A stretch of 25,488 nucleotides of DNA from JBOGZD01 sp050697155 (GTDB lineage Bacteria > Actinomycetota > Thermoleophilia > Solirubrobacterales > 70-9). This document shows positions 14,191 through 21,956 of the stretch, in pieces; position 1 is the stretch's first letter; every line of letters begins with the position of its first letter. The position numbers and the translations under genes are program-made. Under the pieces are notes generated by a model. The model did not search any database. It was not told the DNA's origin and saw only the letters and a list, made by a program, of their open reading frames with translations. The DNA is taken from the NCBI GenBank assembly GCA_050697155.1, contig JBOGZD010000032.1, positions 1 through 25,488 of the forward strand, read 5' to 3'.

Positions 14191-14874
14191 ATGCCCCTGC
14201 CGAAGCTGAAAGACATCAACTGGGTGACCACCGACTGCTACGGCACCCTGATCGACTGGGAGCGGGGCATCCTCGACGCGTTCGCGGCCGAGGCCGAGCG
14301 CGACGGGTTCAGCTTCGACGAGAACAAGCTGATCGACCGCTTCCTCGAGGTCCAGGCGGAGATCATGGCCGGCTCATACGAGCTCTACGCGGAGGTTCTG
14401 CGCCGCGCCGCGGTCAAGGTCGCAGGCGAGATCGGCTGGGAGCTCGAGCCCTCGCGGGCCCAATTCCTGCCCGACAGCGTCGCCCGCTGGGTCCCGTTTC
14501 GCGAGGCAAACGCCGCCATGGACCGGCTTTCCAAGCGCTACGACGTCGGGATCGTCTCGAATATCGACGACAAGCTGCTCGGCGTCTCACGGCGACACCT
14601 GCGCACCGAGCTCGACCTGGTGGTCACCGCGCAACAGGTGCGCAGCTACAAGCCCGATCCCGCCCACTTCAAGGAGTGCGCTCGGCGGATCGGCGGCAAG
14701 AAGGGCTGGCTGCACATCGGGAGCGGCTACGACTCAGACGTCGGACCGCTGTTGAAGATGAACGTGCCGGTGATCTGGGTCAACCGCAGAGGCGAGAAGC
14801 TCGACGGGCGCAAGAAGCCCGACGCGGAGGTCAAGAACTTCCGCGACGCCGCCGCCAGGCTGGGCGCGAAGTAG
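14191..14874 (+). CDS. HAD hydrolase, haloacid dehalogenase type II-like
   Basis: 227 aa. Motif I is TTDCYGTLIDWE with nucleophile D15, motif II is VSNIDD (S123, N124), motif III is YKPDP with K154 and motif IV is GSGYDSDVGP. This set matches the type II (S)-2-haloacid dehalogenase branch of the HAD superfamily. Many such genes act on phosphoesters instead, so the dehalogenase label is only family-level. A helical C1 cap lies between motifs I and II. The ATG at 14191 has a GATAAT box upstream. The sulfotransferase gene follows after 22 nt on the same strand. Confidence 0.85.
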   Translation: MPLPKLKDINWVTTDCYGTLIDWERGILDAFAAEAERDGFSFDENKLIDRFLEVQAEIMAGSYELYAEVLRRAAVKVAGEIGWELEPSRAQFLPDSVARWVPFREANAAMDRLSKRYDVGIVSNIDDKLLGVSRRHLRTELDLVVTAQQVRSYKPDPAHFKECARRIGGKKGWLHIGSGYDSDVGPLLKMNVPVIWVNRRGEKLDGRKKPDAEVKNFRDAAARLGAK

Positions 14875-14896
14875 CGCGCCGGCTCCGAATGGCCCG

Positions 14897-15883
14897 GTGA
14901 GTGTCGCGACGGGGACCCAGGCGGGAGCCGACCCGGCCGACGAGGCGATGCTGGCGCGGGCGCGGGGGCGCTTCGCCGCCGAGCACCGACACCTCGCTCG
15001 ACGTCGCCGGCGGGCGAGGCGCCGCGGCGCGCTGCCGAACCTGATCGTGATCGGGGGGCTCAAGTGCGGGACGACCAGCCTCCACCACTACCTGAGCCTC
15101 CACCCGCGGATCTCGATGTCCCGCCCGAAGGAGCTCAACTTCTTCATCGCCGAGATGAACTGGGAGCTGGGCGCCAAGTGGTACGCAAGCCACTTCGACC
15201 GGGCCGCGACGGTTCGCGGCGAGAGCTCGCCCCACTACACCAACCTGCCCCGGTTCGCCGGCGTCGCCGAGCGAATGCGCTCGGTCCTCGGTGACGCGCG
15301 GCTCCTCTACATGGTCCGCGACCCGATCGACCGGATGCTCTCCCACTACCTGCACAACGTCGGCGGCGGCTACGACGATCGCCCGCTCGAGCAGGCCCTC
15401 GGCGAGCCCGGCTCCGCCTACGTCGCCCGCAGCCGATACGCGATGCAGCTCGAGCCGTACCTGGAGGCGTTCGGACTCGAGCGGATCACGATCGTCACGC
15501 GTGAGGAGCTGAAGCGGAATCGAGCGGCGACGATGCGGCGGCTGTTCGAGCTCCTGGGCGTCGATCCCGACTTCAGCTCGGAGCAGTTCGAACGCGAATG
15601 GGAGACCGGCAGCGGCAAGGGCGGCGGCGGCTTCCGGCTCATGGACCGCGCCGTCCGGGTGCCCGGCCTGCGGGCGATCGACCGCAACTTCGACCGCCTG
15701 CCCGAGTCACTGCGCTGGCTCGCCGAGCGGATCGTCCACGACCCCGAAACCGGTGCCGCGCCGAAGCCCGAGCTCCCGGCGGAGCTCGGTCGGCGCCTCC
15801 AGGACCTCCTCCGCCACGACGTCGCCGAGCTCGAGCGAATCGCCGGGCGGCGGTTCGGCTGGCTGGGGGCTGAGTCGCACTGA
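14897..15883 (+). CDS. PAPS-dependent sulfotransferase
   Basis: 328 aa. The 5'-phosphosulfate loop GGLKCGTTSLHHYL (53-66, K56 and TTS 59-61) and the 3'-phosphate motif VRDPIDRMLSHYLH (140-153, R141 and S149) are both intact. It should transfer sulfate from PAPS to a hydroxyl or amine of a glycan, lipid or small molecule; the acceptor is unknown. The N-terminal 45 residues include an arginine run (about 34-43) and no membrane segment. GTG at 14897 gives the longest frame; an ATG at 14948 is an alternative, since residues 1-17 are not conserved in kind. The stop overlaps a possible CTG start of the cyclase gene. Confidence 0.87.
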   Translation: MSVATGTQAGADPADEAMLARARGRFAAEHRHLARRRRRARRRGALPNLIVIGGLKCGTTSLHHYLSLHPRISMSRPKELNFFIAEMNWELGAKWYASHFDRAATVRGESSPHYTNLPRFAGVAERMRSVLGDARLLYMVRDPIDRMLSHYLHNVGGGYDDRPLEQALGEPGSAYVARSRYAMQLEPYLEAFGLERITIVTREELKRNRAATMRRLFELLGVDPDFSSEQFEREWETGSGKGGGGFRLMDRAVRVPGLRAIDRNFDRLPESLRWLAERIVHDPETGAAPKPELPAELGRRLQDLLRHDVAELERIAGRRFGWLGAESH

Positions 15884-15933
15884 CCGAGGCCCACCCCGAC
15901 CTGCGGCGCCGCCTCGACAGCCGACTCTCGCTG

Positions 15934-17403
15934 GTGGGCGGCCTCGGCAACGGGGTCGGGGGCCTGGTCGTGGTCGGCTTTTTGATTTTCCTCTTCCCGA
16001 CCACCGTCGACGCCGAGCAGGCCGAGGAGATCAGCCTCCGCGGCGCGCTGCTGCTCTTGGTCTTCGCCGCGATCGCCCTCCCCCTCGGCCGTGAGCTGAT
16101 CCAGCGGCGCCCGCTGAGGACTGTCGCGGGCCTCATGCGGGGGGAGGAGACACCGACCGAGGCCGAGCGACGGCTGGTGCTGCGCTACCCGCTTGACTGG
16201 GCTCTGCGGTCGTTCGGCGTCTGGGTCCTCGGCGCGACGATCGCCGTCCCCGTCATCGCAACCGTCGACTTCGCCGCGGCGGTCGCTTCTGCGATCACGG
16301 TCGTGCTCGGCGGCCTCACCGCCTGCTCGCTCCAGTACCTGCTGGTCGAAAGGATCATGCGCCCGCTCACCGCCCGCGCCCTCGCTGGCGGGTCGCCGCC
16401 CGGTGACACGGTGCCCGGGGTGGGTGCGCGGGTGACGATGGCGTGGACGCTGGCGACGGGCGTACCGCTGCTCGGGATCGCGCTGCTCGCCGCATTCGAC
16501 CTCGCCGGCGCCGATTTCGAGCCGGAGGCGATCATCGGCGCGGTCCTCTTCCTCGCCGCCCTCGCCCTCGCGGTCGGGCTGGCGGCGACCCTGTTCGCCG
16601 CCCGGTCCGTCACCGATCCACTGGAGTCGATGCGAGGTGCCCTCGCCCGCGTCGAAGCCGGTGAGCTCGAGGCCCAGGTGCGGGTCGACGACGGAAGCGA
16701 GGTCGGATTGCTGCAGGCCGGGTTCAACCGGATGACCGCCGGTCTCTCGGAGCGCGAGCGGCTCCGTGACGCGTTCGGGACGTTCGTCGACCCGAGCCTG
16801 GCCGAGCGCGTGCTCCACGAGGGCACCGACCTGGCGGGAGAGGAGGTCGAGCTCTCGCTTCTCTTCATGGACGTCCGCGGATTCACTTCGTTCTCGGAGC
16901 GATCCGAGGCGCGCGAGGTCGTGGCGACCCTCAACGGCCTCTACGAGCTGGTGGTCCCGGCGGTGCTCCGCCATGGCGGCCACGCCAACAAGTTCATCGG
17001 CGACGGGCTACTGGCGGTGTTCGGAGCCCCGGAGCGGCTCGAGGATCACGGGGACCGAGCCGTCGCCGCCGGGCTCGAGATCGCCGCCCTCGTCCGCGAG
17101 AGGTACGGCGGCGAGCTCCGGATCGGGGTCGGGGTCAATTCGGGGACGGTCGTGGTTGGGACGATCGGCGGCGGTGGGCGGCTCGACTTCACCGTGATCG
17201 GCGATGCGGTCAACACCGCGGCCCGGGTCGAGTCGGCGACCCGCGACACGGGAGACGACGTCCTGATCACCGAAGCGACCCTTGATCTGCTGAGCGATCG
17301 GGCCGACCGATGGGTGGAGCGCCCGCCGATCCCGCTGAAGGGCAAGACCGAGGCGGTGCGGCTGTTCGCACCCGCCGCGAGTGCGGTGCCGCCCGGGTCA
17401 TAA
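15934..17403 (+). CDS. Membrane-bound class III adenylate cyclase with HAMP domain
   Basis: 489 aa from the GTG at 15934. Six membrane segments (about 9-22, 37-54, 96-115, 118-136, 171-190, 200-222) are followed by a HAMP linker (224-275) and a class III catalytic domain (about 305-480). Metal-binding D313 (LLFMDVRGFT) and D357 (KFIGDG), adenine-selecting K353 and D418 (LDFTVIGD), N427 and R431 are all present, so it should make cAMP. The real start may be a CTG at 15880, which overlaps the sulfotransferase stop as CTGA and adds an 18-residue basic leader; there is no ATG upstream. The six-segment sensor region resembles actinobacterial cyclases. Its input signal is unknown. Confidence 0.88.
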   Translation: MGGLGNGVGGLVVVGFLIFLFPTTVDAEQAEEISLRGALLLLVFAAIALPLGRELIQRRPLRTVAGLMRGEETPTEAERRLVLRYPLDWALRSFGVWVLGATIAVPVIATVDFAAAVASAITVVLGGLTACSLQYLLVERIMRPLTARALAGGSPPGDTVPGVGARVTMAWTLATGVPLLGIALLAAFDLAGADFEPEAIIGAVLFLAALALAVGLAATLFAARSVTDPLESMRGALARVEAGELEAQVRVDDGSEVGLLQAGFNRMTAGLSERERLRDAFGTFVDPSLAERVLHEGTDLAGEEVELSLLFMDVRGFTSFSERSEAREVVATLNGLYELVVPAVLRHGGHANKFIGDGLLAVFGAPERLEDHGDRAVAAGLEIAALVRERYGGELRIGVGVNSGTVVVGTIGGGGRLDFTVIGDAVNTAARVESATRDTGDDVLITEATLDLLSDRADRWVERPPIPLKGKTEAVRLFAPAASAVPPGS

Positions 17404-17406
17404 GCT
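17401..17406 (+). promoter_or_regulatory. TAAGCT -10-like box for the RpiB-like gene
   Basis: TAAGCT begins with the stop codon of the cyclase gene (TAA, 17401-17403) and ends 6 nt before the ATG at 17413. This spacing would start the mRNA at the ATG. Confidence 0.45.
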
Positions 17407-17412
17407 CTCGGC

Positions 17413-17865
17413 ATGCGGATCGCGGTCGCGGCCGACGAGCGGGTGGGGATCGCCGAGGCGGTGGTCGAGGAGCTGCGGCGGCGCGGCCACGAGCCGATCC
17501 CCCACGGAGCGCTCGCCGACGACGAGCGCGACGACTGGGCCTGGGCGAGCGAGGAGGCGGCGCGCGACGTCGCGGCAGGGCGAGCCGAGCAGGCGGTGGT
17601 CTGCTGCTGGACCGGGACCGGAGCTTCGATCGCAGCGAACAAGGTGGGCGGGGTGCGCGCCGCGCTCTGCGGCGACGCCCAGACCGCGGACGGCGCGCGG
17701 CGCTGGAACGACGCGAACGTCCTCGCGCTCAGCCTGCGCGCTACCTCCGAGGCCGAGCTCGCGGAGATCCTCGATGCGTGGTTCGCGAGCGAGCCGAGCG
17801 CCGAGGACGGCGACCGCGCCAACGTCGAGCACCTAGCGGAGATCGAACCCGGAACGGGCAGGTAG
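17413..17865 (+). CDS. RpiB/LacAB-family sugar-phosphate isomerase-like protein, divergent
   Basis: 150 aa. The RpiB core CCWTGTGASIAANKVGG (64-80) with the catalytic cysteine at C65, RAALCGD and WNDANVLAL are clear. Normal RpiB has SDHAG near the N-terminus, a His-Asp after ALC and a His before NDANV. Here these read ADERVG, ALCGD and RWNDANV, so the conserved histidines that bind ring-opened substrate and phosphate are missing. It probably isomerises a different sugar phosphate or has lost activity. The last ~20 residues are an acidic extension. No ribosome binding site is present; the start is probably leaderless. Confidence 0.8.
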   Translation: MRIAVAADERVGIAEAVVEELRRRGHEPIPHGALADDERDDWAWASEEAARDVAAGRAEQAVVCCWTGTGASIAANKVGGVRAALCGDAQTADGARRWNDANVLALSLRATSEAELAEILDAWFASEPSAEDGDRANVEHLAEIEPGTGR

Positions 17866-17879
17866 GGGGACGCGGGAGC

Positions 17880-17895
17880 CCGACGTGACCGTCGG
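17880..17895 (+). terminator. 6-bp hairpin between the RpiB-like and GH31 genes
   Basis: CCGACG (17880-17885) and CGTCGG (17890-17895) pair around TGAC in the 51-nt gap. There is no T-tract, so it could be a weak terminator or an operator of the GH31 gene. Confidence 0.3.
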
Positions 17896-17916
17896 ACCCT
17901 GCACGAGTGAACGATT

Positions 17917-20514
17917 GTGCTGGCCATAGCCGGTACAAACGTGCACTCGTTGCGTTCCGCGGCCGTTCTCGCCGCCCTGGTGGCTCTGACCGCCGTGGCG
18001 CCGGCCGCCGCAAGGACCGCCGACCCGCTCCGCATCGACTCCGGGCCGATCAGCGCCCTGGTCGCGCCGGAGCCGTTCTCGCTCAGGTTCGTCGACGGCA
18101 CCGACGGGGACGTGCTGCGGACGGTCGGCGGTGGCGCGCCGACCCCGACTGACCCGCGGGCCCGCTACGGCCCTCTCGGCTACTCGTTCGACCTGCGGAT
18201 CCCGGTGGTCAACAACGCGTTCCTCGGCTACTACCTGGCGGCCGAGGTCGAGACCGTCTGGTTTCACGCCACCCGCGTGGTCTCCTCGCGACGCGAGGGC
18301 AACGCGCTCGTTGTGATCGCGGCGACCAACGACCCGCTCGGACACCGGCTCGAGGTCCGGCTCGCCGCTGCCCGCCGGGGTGCGATCACGGTCGAGTCGC
18401 GGATCGAGCCCGGGTCCGGCCCGCTCGCCGGCGCTGCGACGCTCGCCGGCGGCGCGTTCGAGGCCTCCCCCGGCGAGCGCTTCCTCGGCTTCGGCGAGCG
18501 GTCCAACGCCGCCGACCAGACCGGCAACGAGGTCTTCAGCTGGGCCGAGGAGGGGCCGTTCAGCTCCGGCGCCGGCGAGGACCTGCTGCGGCCCCTGATC
18601 CCGGAGTTCACCTTTCCCACCGGGCCGACGGCGACCAACTTCCCGATCCCGTGGACGGTGACCAGTCGCGGCTTCGGCATGCTGATCGACCAGACCCACC
18701 GCTCGACCTTCCGGCTCGCCAGCGAGCGCCCCGGTGCCTGGCACGCCGAGGCGGAGGCGAACCGGTTCCGCTTCACCGTCTTCGCCGGCCCCACCCCGGC
18801 CCGCGCCTTGCGCCGATATTCCGCCTTCGCAGGGCGCCAGCCGCGGCCCGCGCCGTGGATCTTCGGCCCCTGGTTCCAGCCGACGCTCGAGAGCCGGCCG
18901 TTCGAGCTCGCCGATCGCTTCCGCGCCGAGGACGTCCCGGTCACCGTCGCCCAGACCTACCTCCACTACCTGCCGTGCGGCGCCCACGTCGGGGTCCGCG
19001 AGCGGGAGCGCGAGCGGGTCGAGGGCTACCACGCCCGCGGTTACAAGATCACCACCTACTTCAACCCGCACGTCTGCACCAGCTACTCGCCGGTGTACGA
19101 GCAGGCGGCTGCAAATGGGTTCTTCGTCCGCAACGGCGCCGGCGAGCCCTACCTGCTCACCAACCCGTTCACCGCCGACCAGATCGTCTCGGAGATCGAC
19201 TTCAGCCACCCGGGCGCGGCTGCCTTCTGGCAGCGGCTGCTCGACGAGGCGATCGACGACGGCTTCGACGGTTGGATGGAGGACTTCGGCGAGTACACGC
19301 CGACCGACTCGGTGTTCAGCGACGGCCGCCGCGGGCTGGAGATGCACAACCGCTACCCGGTGCTCTACCACTGCGCCTCGTACGCGCACACCCGCGAGCG
19401 CATGGGGCGGGACGCGGCCGTGTTCATCCGCTCGGGCTTCCACGGGGCCCAGCCGTGTGCCCGGGTGGTCTGGGGCGGCGACCCGACCGAGGACTGGAGC
19501 TGCTCGGACGGGCTTTGCGCGGCGGTGCACCAGGCGCTGTCGGTCGGGCTCTCGGGGATCGCCTACTGGGGATCGGACATCGGCGGCTTTCACGCGATCG
19601 TCAACCCGCGGACCGACGACGAGCTCAACGCGCGCTGGCTCGAGTTCGGCGCCTTCAGCGGGGTGATGCGCACGCAGGCGAACGGGTTCAGCTTCGGCGA
19701 CGACCGCGCCGAGCGCTCGCAGGTCTGGCACCCCGCGGTGTTGCCGATCTGGCGCCGCTACGCGAAGCTTCGCACCCGGCTCCTGCCGTACATCGAGGCC
19801 GCCTCGCGCGACTACCAGCGCCGCGGTCTGCCGCTCACCCGCCACCTGGCGCTCGCCTACCCCGGGGACCCGGCGGCGATCGCCCGCCAGCACGAGTTCC
19901 TCTTCGGTCCGGACCTGCTGGTCGCCCCGGTGATCGAGCCCGGGGTTCGCGAGCGCGGCCTCTACCTGCCACGGGGACGGTGGGTGGACCTCTGGCGGTC
20001 GATCGCCTACGGTGAGCGGCGGGGCTCGTTCCGGCTCAAAGAGCCGCGCCTGGAGCGCGGCGGGCGCGAGATCACCGTCCCGGCGCCACTGGAGCAGATC
20101 CCGCTGCTCGCGCGGGCGGGGACGATCCTGCCGCTGCTGCCGGCCGGGGTGGACACACTCGCCGGGGTTGGTCGCGGCAAGGGCCTGGTCCACCTCCGCG
20201 ACCGGCGCCGGAGCCTCACCCTGCTCGCCTGGCCGCGCGGGCGCTCGCAGAACCGCTTCGGTCGGCGGGGCCTGCTTCGGTCGCGAGAGCTGCCGGGGAG
20301 GCGCTGGGAGCTTCGCATCCGCGATGAGCGACGGATCACTTACAGAGTGAGGGCGTCGACGCTCGTGCTGAGGCGAGAGCTGAATCCGTGCTCGGTCGAA
20401 CTCGACGGCCGGCGGCTCGGCCGCGATCGTTGGAGGTTCGATTCCCGGCGCGGAGTCCTCAGCGTGCGACTGCGGGCCAAGCGCGCGCGATTGCTCGTCG
20501 ACGGCCGCTGCTAG
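17917..20514 (+). CDS. Secreted GH31 family alpha-glycosidase
   Basis: 865 aa. The N-terminus SLRSAAVLAALVALTAVA followed by PAAARTA reads as a Sec signal peptide. An N-terminal beta-sandwich includes GERFLGFGERSN (186-197). The TIM barrel carries nucleophile D456 in DGWMEDFGEYTP and acid/base D554 in YWGSDIGGFHA, with FIRSGFHGAQ between. WMxDFGEY is the form seen in sulfoquinovosidases of GH31, but their sulfonate-binding RxxW motif is not visible in the expected barrel region. The substrate is therefore open: an alpha-linked glucan or xylan-type oligosaccharide is possible. The C-terminal ~120 residues are a beta-sandwich rich in arginine. The GTG at 17917 is the outermost start; GTG at 17941 would give a tighter signal peptide. 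Confidence 0.87.
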   Translation: MLAIAGTNVHSLRSAAVLAALVALTAVAPAAARTADPLRIDSGPISALVAPEPFSLRFVDGTDGDVLRTVGGGAPTPTDPRARYGPLGYSFDLRIPVVNNAFLGYYLAAEVETVWFHATRVVSSRREGNALVVIAATNDPLGHRLEVRLAAARRGAITVESRIEPGSGPLAGAATLAGGAFEASPGERFLGFGERSNAADQTGNEVFSWAEEGPFSSGAGEDLLRPLIPEFTFPTGPTATNFPIPWTVTSRGFGMLIDQTHRSTFRLASERPGAWHAEAEANRFRFTVFAGPTPARALRRYSAFAGRQPRPAPWIFGPWFQPTLESRPFELADRFRAEDVPVTVAQTYLHYLPCGAHVGVRERERERVEGYHARGYKITTYFNPHVCTSYSPVYEQAAANGFFVRNGAGEPYLLTNPFTADQIVSEIDFSHPGAAAFWQRLLDEAIDDGFDGWMEDFGEYTPTDSVFSDGRRGLEMHNRYPVLYHCASYAHTRERMGRDAAVFIRSGFHGAQPCARVVWGGDPTEDWSCSDGLCAAVHQALSVGLSGIAYWGSDIGGFHAIVNPRTDDELNARWLEFGAFSGVMRTQANGFSFGDDRAERSQVWHPAVLPIWRRYAKLRTRLLPYIEAASRDYQRRGLPLTRHLALAYPGDPAAIARQHEFLFGPDLLVAPVIEPGVRERGLYLPRGRWVDLWRSIAYGERRGSFRLKEPRLERGGREITVPAPLEQIPLLARAGTILPLLPAGVDTLAGVGRGKGLVHLRDRRRSLTLLAWPRGRSQNRFGRRGLLRSRELPGRRWELRIRDERRITYRVRASTLVLRRELNPCSVELDGRRLGRDRWRFDSRRGVLSVRLRAKRARLLVDGRC

Positions 20515-20523
20515 AACCCGCCC

Positions 20524-21264
20524 GTGCGCCGACTATTCCCCGACCCGGGCCGGACCGATCCCGCCGAGCAGCTCGGTGACCTCGACCTGGTCGCGATGGC
20601 CGGCGACGCGCGCCCCTACGTGGTCTCGAACTTCGCCCTGACGCTCGACGGCAGGGCGACGATCGCCGGGCGCTCGGGGCCGATCGGCAGCGACGCCGAC
20701 ACCGCGGTGCTGGTCGCGCTGCGGACCCGGGTCGACGCGGTGATGATCGGTGCGGGCACGATGCGCGCCGAGCGCTACGGACGGGTGGTCCGCGACTCGG
20801 CGAAGCGCGAGCGCCGCGAGCGCGAGGGCCTTCCCGGCGATCCGTTGATGGTGCTGGTCAGCGGCCGGCTCGACCTGCCCTGGGATGCGCCCCTGTTCAC
20901 CGAAGGCGGCGGGGAGGTGCTGATCTGCACCGCGTCGGAGGCCGAGCCGCCCAAGACCGCGGCCGACGTGCGTCTCCTGCGCCAGCCCGACGGCGTCGAC
21001 TTCGCGTCCCTGGTCGCCCACCTGCGCAACGAGTGCGGCGTCCGCGCGCTGCTCACCGAGGGCGGCCCGCGAGTGCACGCGCAGATGATCGAGCGGGGCC
21101 TGATCGACGAGCTCTTCGTCACCCACGCCCCGAAGCTCGCCGGCGGCCAGGGCCCGACCCTGGTGACGGGCCTGCCGGAGTCGGACCGCCGGCTCGAGCT
21201 CGCCTGGCTCCTGCACGAGGAGAGCACCGGCGAGCTCTTCGCCCGCTACCGGATCGTCGTCTGA
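20524..21264 (+). CDS. RibD C-terminal-domain pyrimidine reductase-like protein
   Basis: 246 aa, dihydrofolate reductase fold. PYVVSNFALTLDGR (31-44), VMIGAGTMRAERYG (73-86), LLTEGGP (176-182) and LIDELFVTHAPKLAGG (193-208) are the NADPH and substrate motifs of the RibD C-terminal domain. It lacks the deaminase half of RibD, so it may be the stand-alone 5-amino-6-ribosylaminouracil phosphate reductase of riboflavin synthesis or an orphan reductase. No other riboflavin gene is in the window. GTG at 20524 follows the GH31 stop by 9 nt. The 3' end overlaps the convergent membrane protein gene by 19 nt. Confidence 0.85.
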   Translation: MRRLFPDPGRTDPAEQLGDLDLVAMAGDARPYVVSNFALTLDGRATIAGRSGPIGSDADTAVLVALRTRVDAVMIGAGTMRAERYGRVVRDSAKRERREREGLPGDPLMVLVSGRLDLPWDAPLFTEGGGEVLICTASEAEPPKTAADVRLLRQPDGVDFASLVAHLRNECGVRALLTEGGPRVHAQMIERGLIDELFVTHAPKLAGGQGPTLVTGLPESDRRLELAWLLHEESTGELFARYRIVV

Positions 21265-21956
21265 CCCGCCGCGGCGAAGCGCCCCGCCGGCTCGGGGATC
21301 AGCCCGGCCTGCTCGATCTCGTGCTCGCCGCGGCGCAGCATCCGCAGGCCGATGATCGTGCCCCCGAGCAGCGCCGCGAGCCCGAGGCTGAGCTGGACGC
21401 TGAGCAGGCCCTCGCGGGTCCAGTAGACGTCCTCGAGCTCGAGCAGCAGCGCCGCCTCGTCGAAGGTGAGCCCGATCCCGGCGCCGAACGGGATCGCCAG
21501 GCTGGCCTCGAGCGCCTCGTTGCGGGTCACGAGCGCGGCGGCGCCGGCGCCGAAGGCGAGCAGAATCCCGGGGACGAAGTGGTGCACGTGGCGGCCGCCG
21601 ACACGGACGCTCCCGAACGGGTTCCAGCCGCGGCGAATGCCGAAGGTCGAGAGCCGCATCGAGGCGAACCCGGCAAGGAACCCGGAGAGCATGTTGAAGA
21701 GGACGGTCTCGTGCCGGGGCGTGGCCTCGTAGCCCCCCGCGGCGACCGCGACCGTGTCCTGGGTTGCGCGGCCGGCGGTGTCGAGCGCGAACTCGGCGCT
21801 CGCCAGGACCCCGTCAGGGGTCTCTTCCTCGCGGCGGCGCCGGCGCGCGAGCCGCACGAACTCGCCCGCGATCACCGTGCCGGCGGTGGCGACCGCGAGC
21901 CCCGCGAGCCCGAACGTGAGCCGGTCGCCGCGGCGGCCCGACCGCGAGCGGATCAC
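21246..21956 (-). CDS. Polytopic membrane protein with HVHH and DE motifs, unknown function
   Basis: 236 aa. Membrane segments lie at about 13-33, 85-104, 126-144, 150-170 and 183-205. Between and within them are the polar motifs GGRHVHHFVPGI (120-131: H123, H125, H126) and GLTFDEAALLLELEDVYW (162-179: D166, E167, E175, D176). I recall similar unnamed actinobacterial integral membrane proteins with HHxxxG and LDExALLLxLEDVYW-like segments, but know no function. The His cluster facing acidic residues in the membrane could bind a metal. GTG at 21956 overlaps the dehydrogenase stop as GTGA; it is the last gene of that operon. Confidence 0.75.
   Translation of the reverse strand: MIRSRSGRRGDRLTFGLAGLAVATAGTVIAGEFVRLARRRRREEETPDGVLASAEFALDTAGRATQDTVAVAAGGYEATPRHETVLFNMLSGFLAGFASMRLSTFGIRRGWNPFGSVRVGGRHVHHFVPGILLAFGAGAAALVTRNEALEASLAIPFGAGIGLTFDEAALLLELEDVYWTREGLLSVQLSLGLAALLGGTIIGLRMLRRGEHEIEQAGLIPEPAGRFAAAGQTTIR

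Noticed and set aside
15418..16983. Long minus-strand frame opposite the sulfotransferase and cyclase
   Set aside because: It is antisense to two genes with complete functional motifs, and its composition is low-complexity.
17880..17916. Possible cAMP receptor protein site before the GH31 gene, suggested by the adjacent adenylate cyclase
   Set aside because: GTGAC is present, but no TCAC-type half site sits at the right spacing.
17833..20193. Very long minus-strand open frame opposite the GH31 gene
   Set aside because: GH31 has intact catalytic motifs on the plus strand. The antisense product is low-complexity Arg/Glu/Val/Gly and matches no family.
20432..20450. T-arm-like sequence GGTTCGATTCCCGGC inside the GH31 gene
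   Set aside because: It looks like a tRNA T-loop, but no acceptor, D-arm or anticodon arm can be built around it and it lies in a coding frame.
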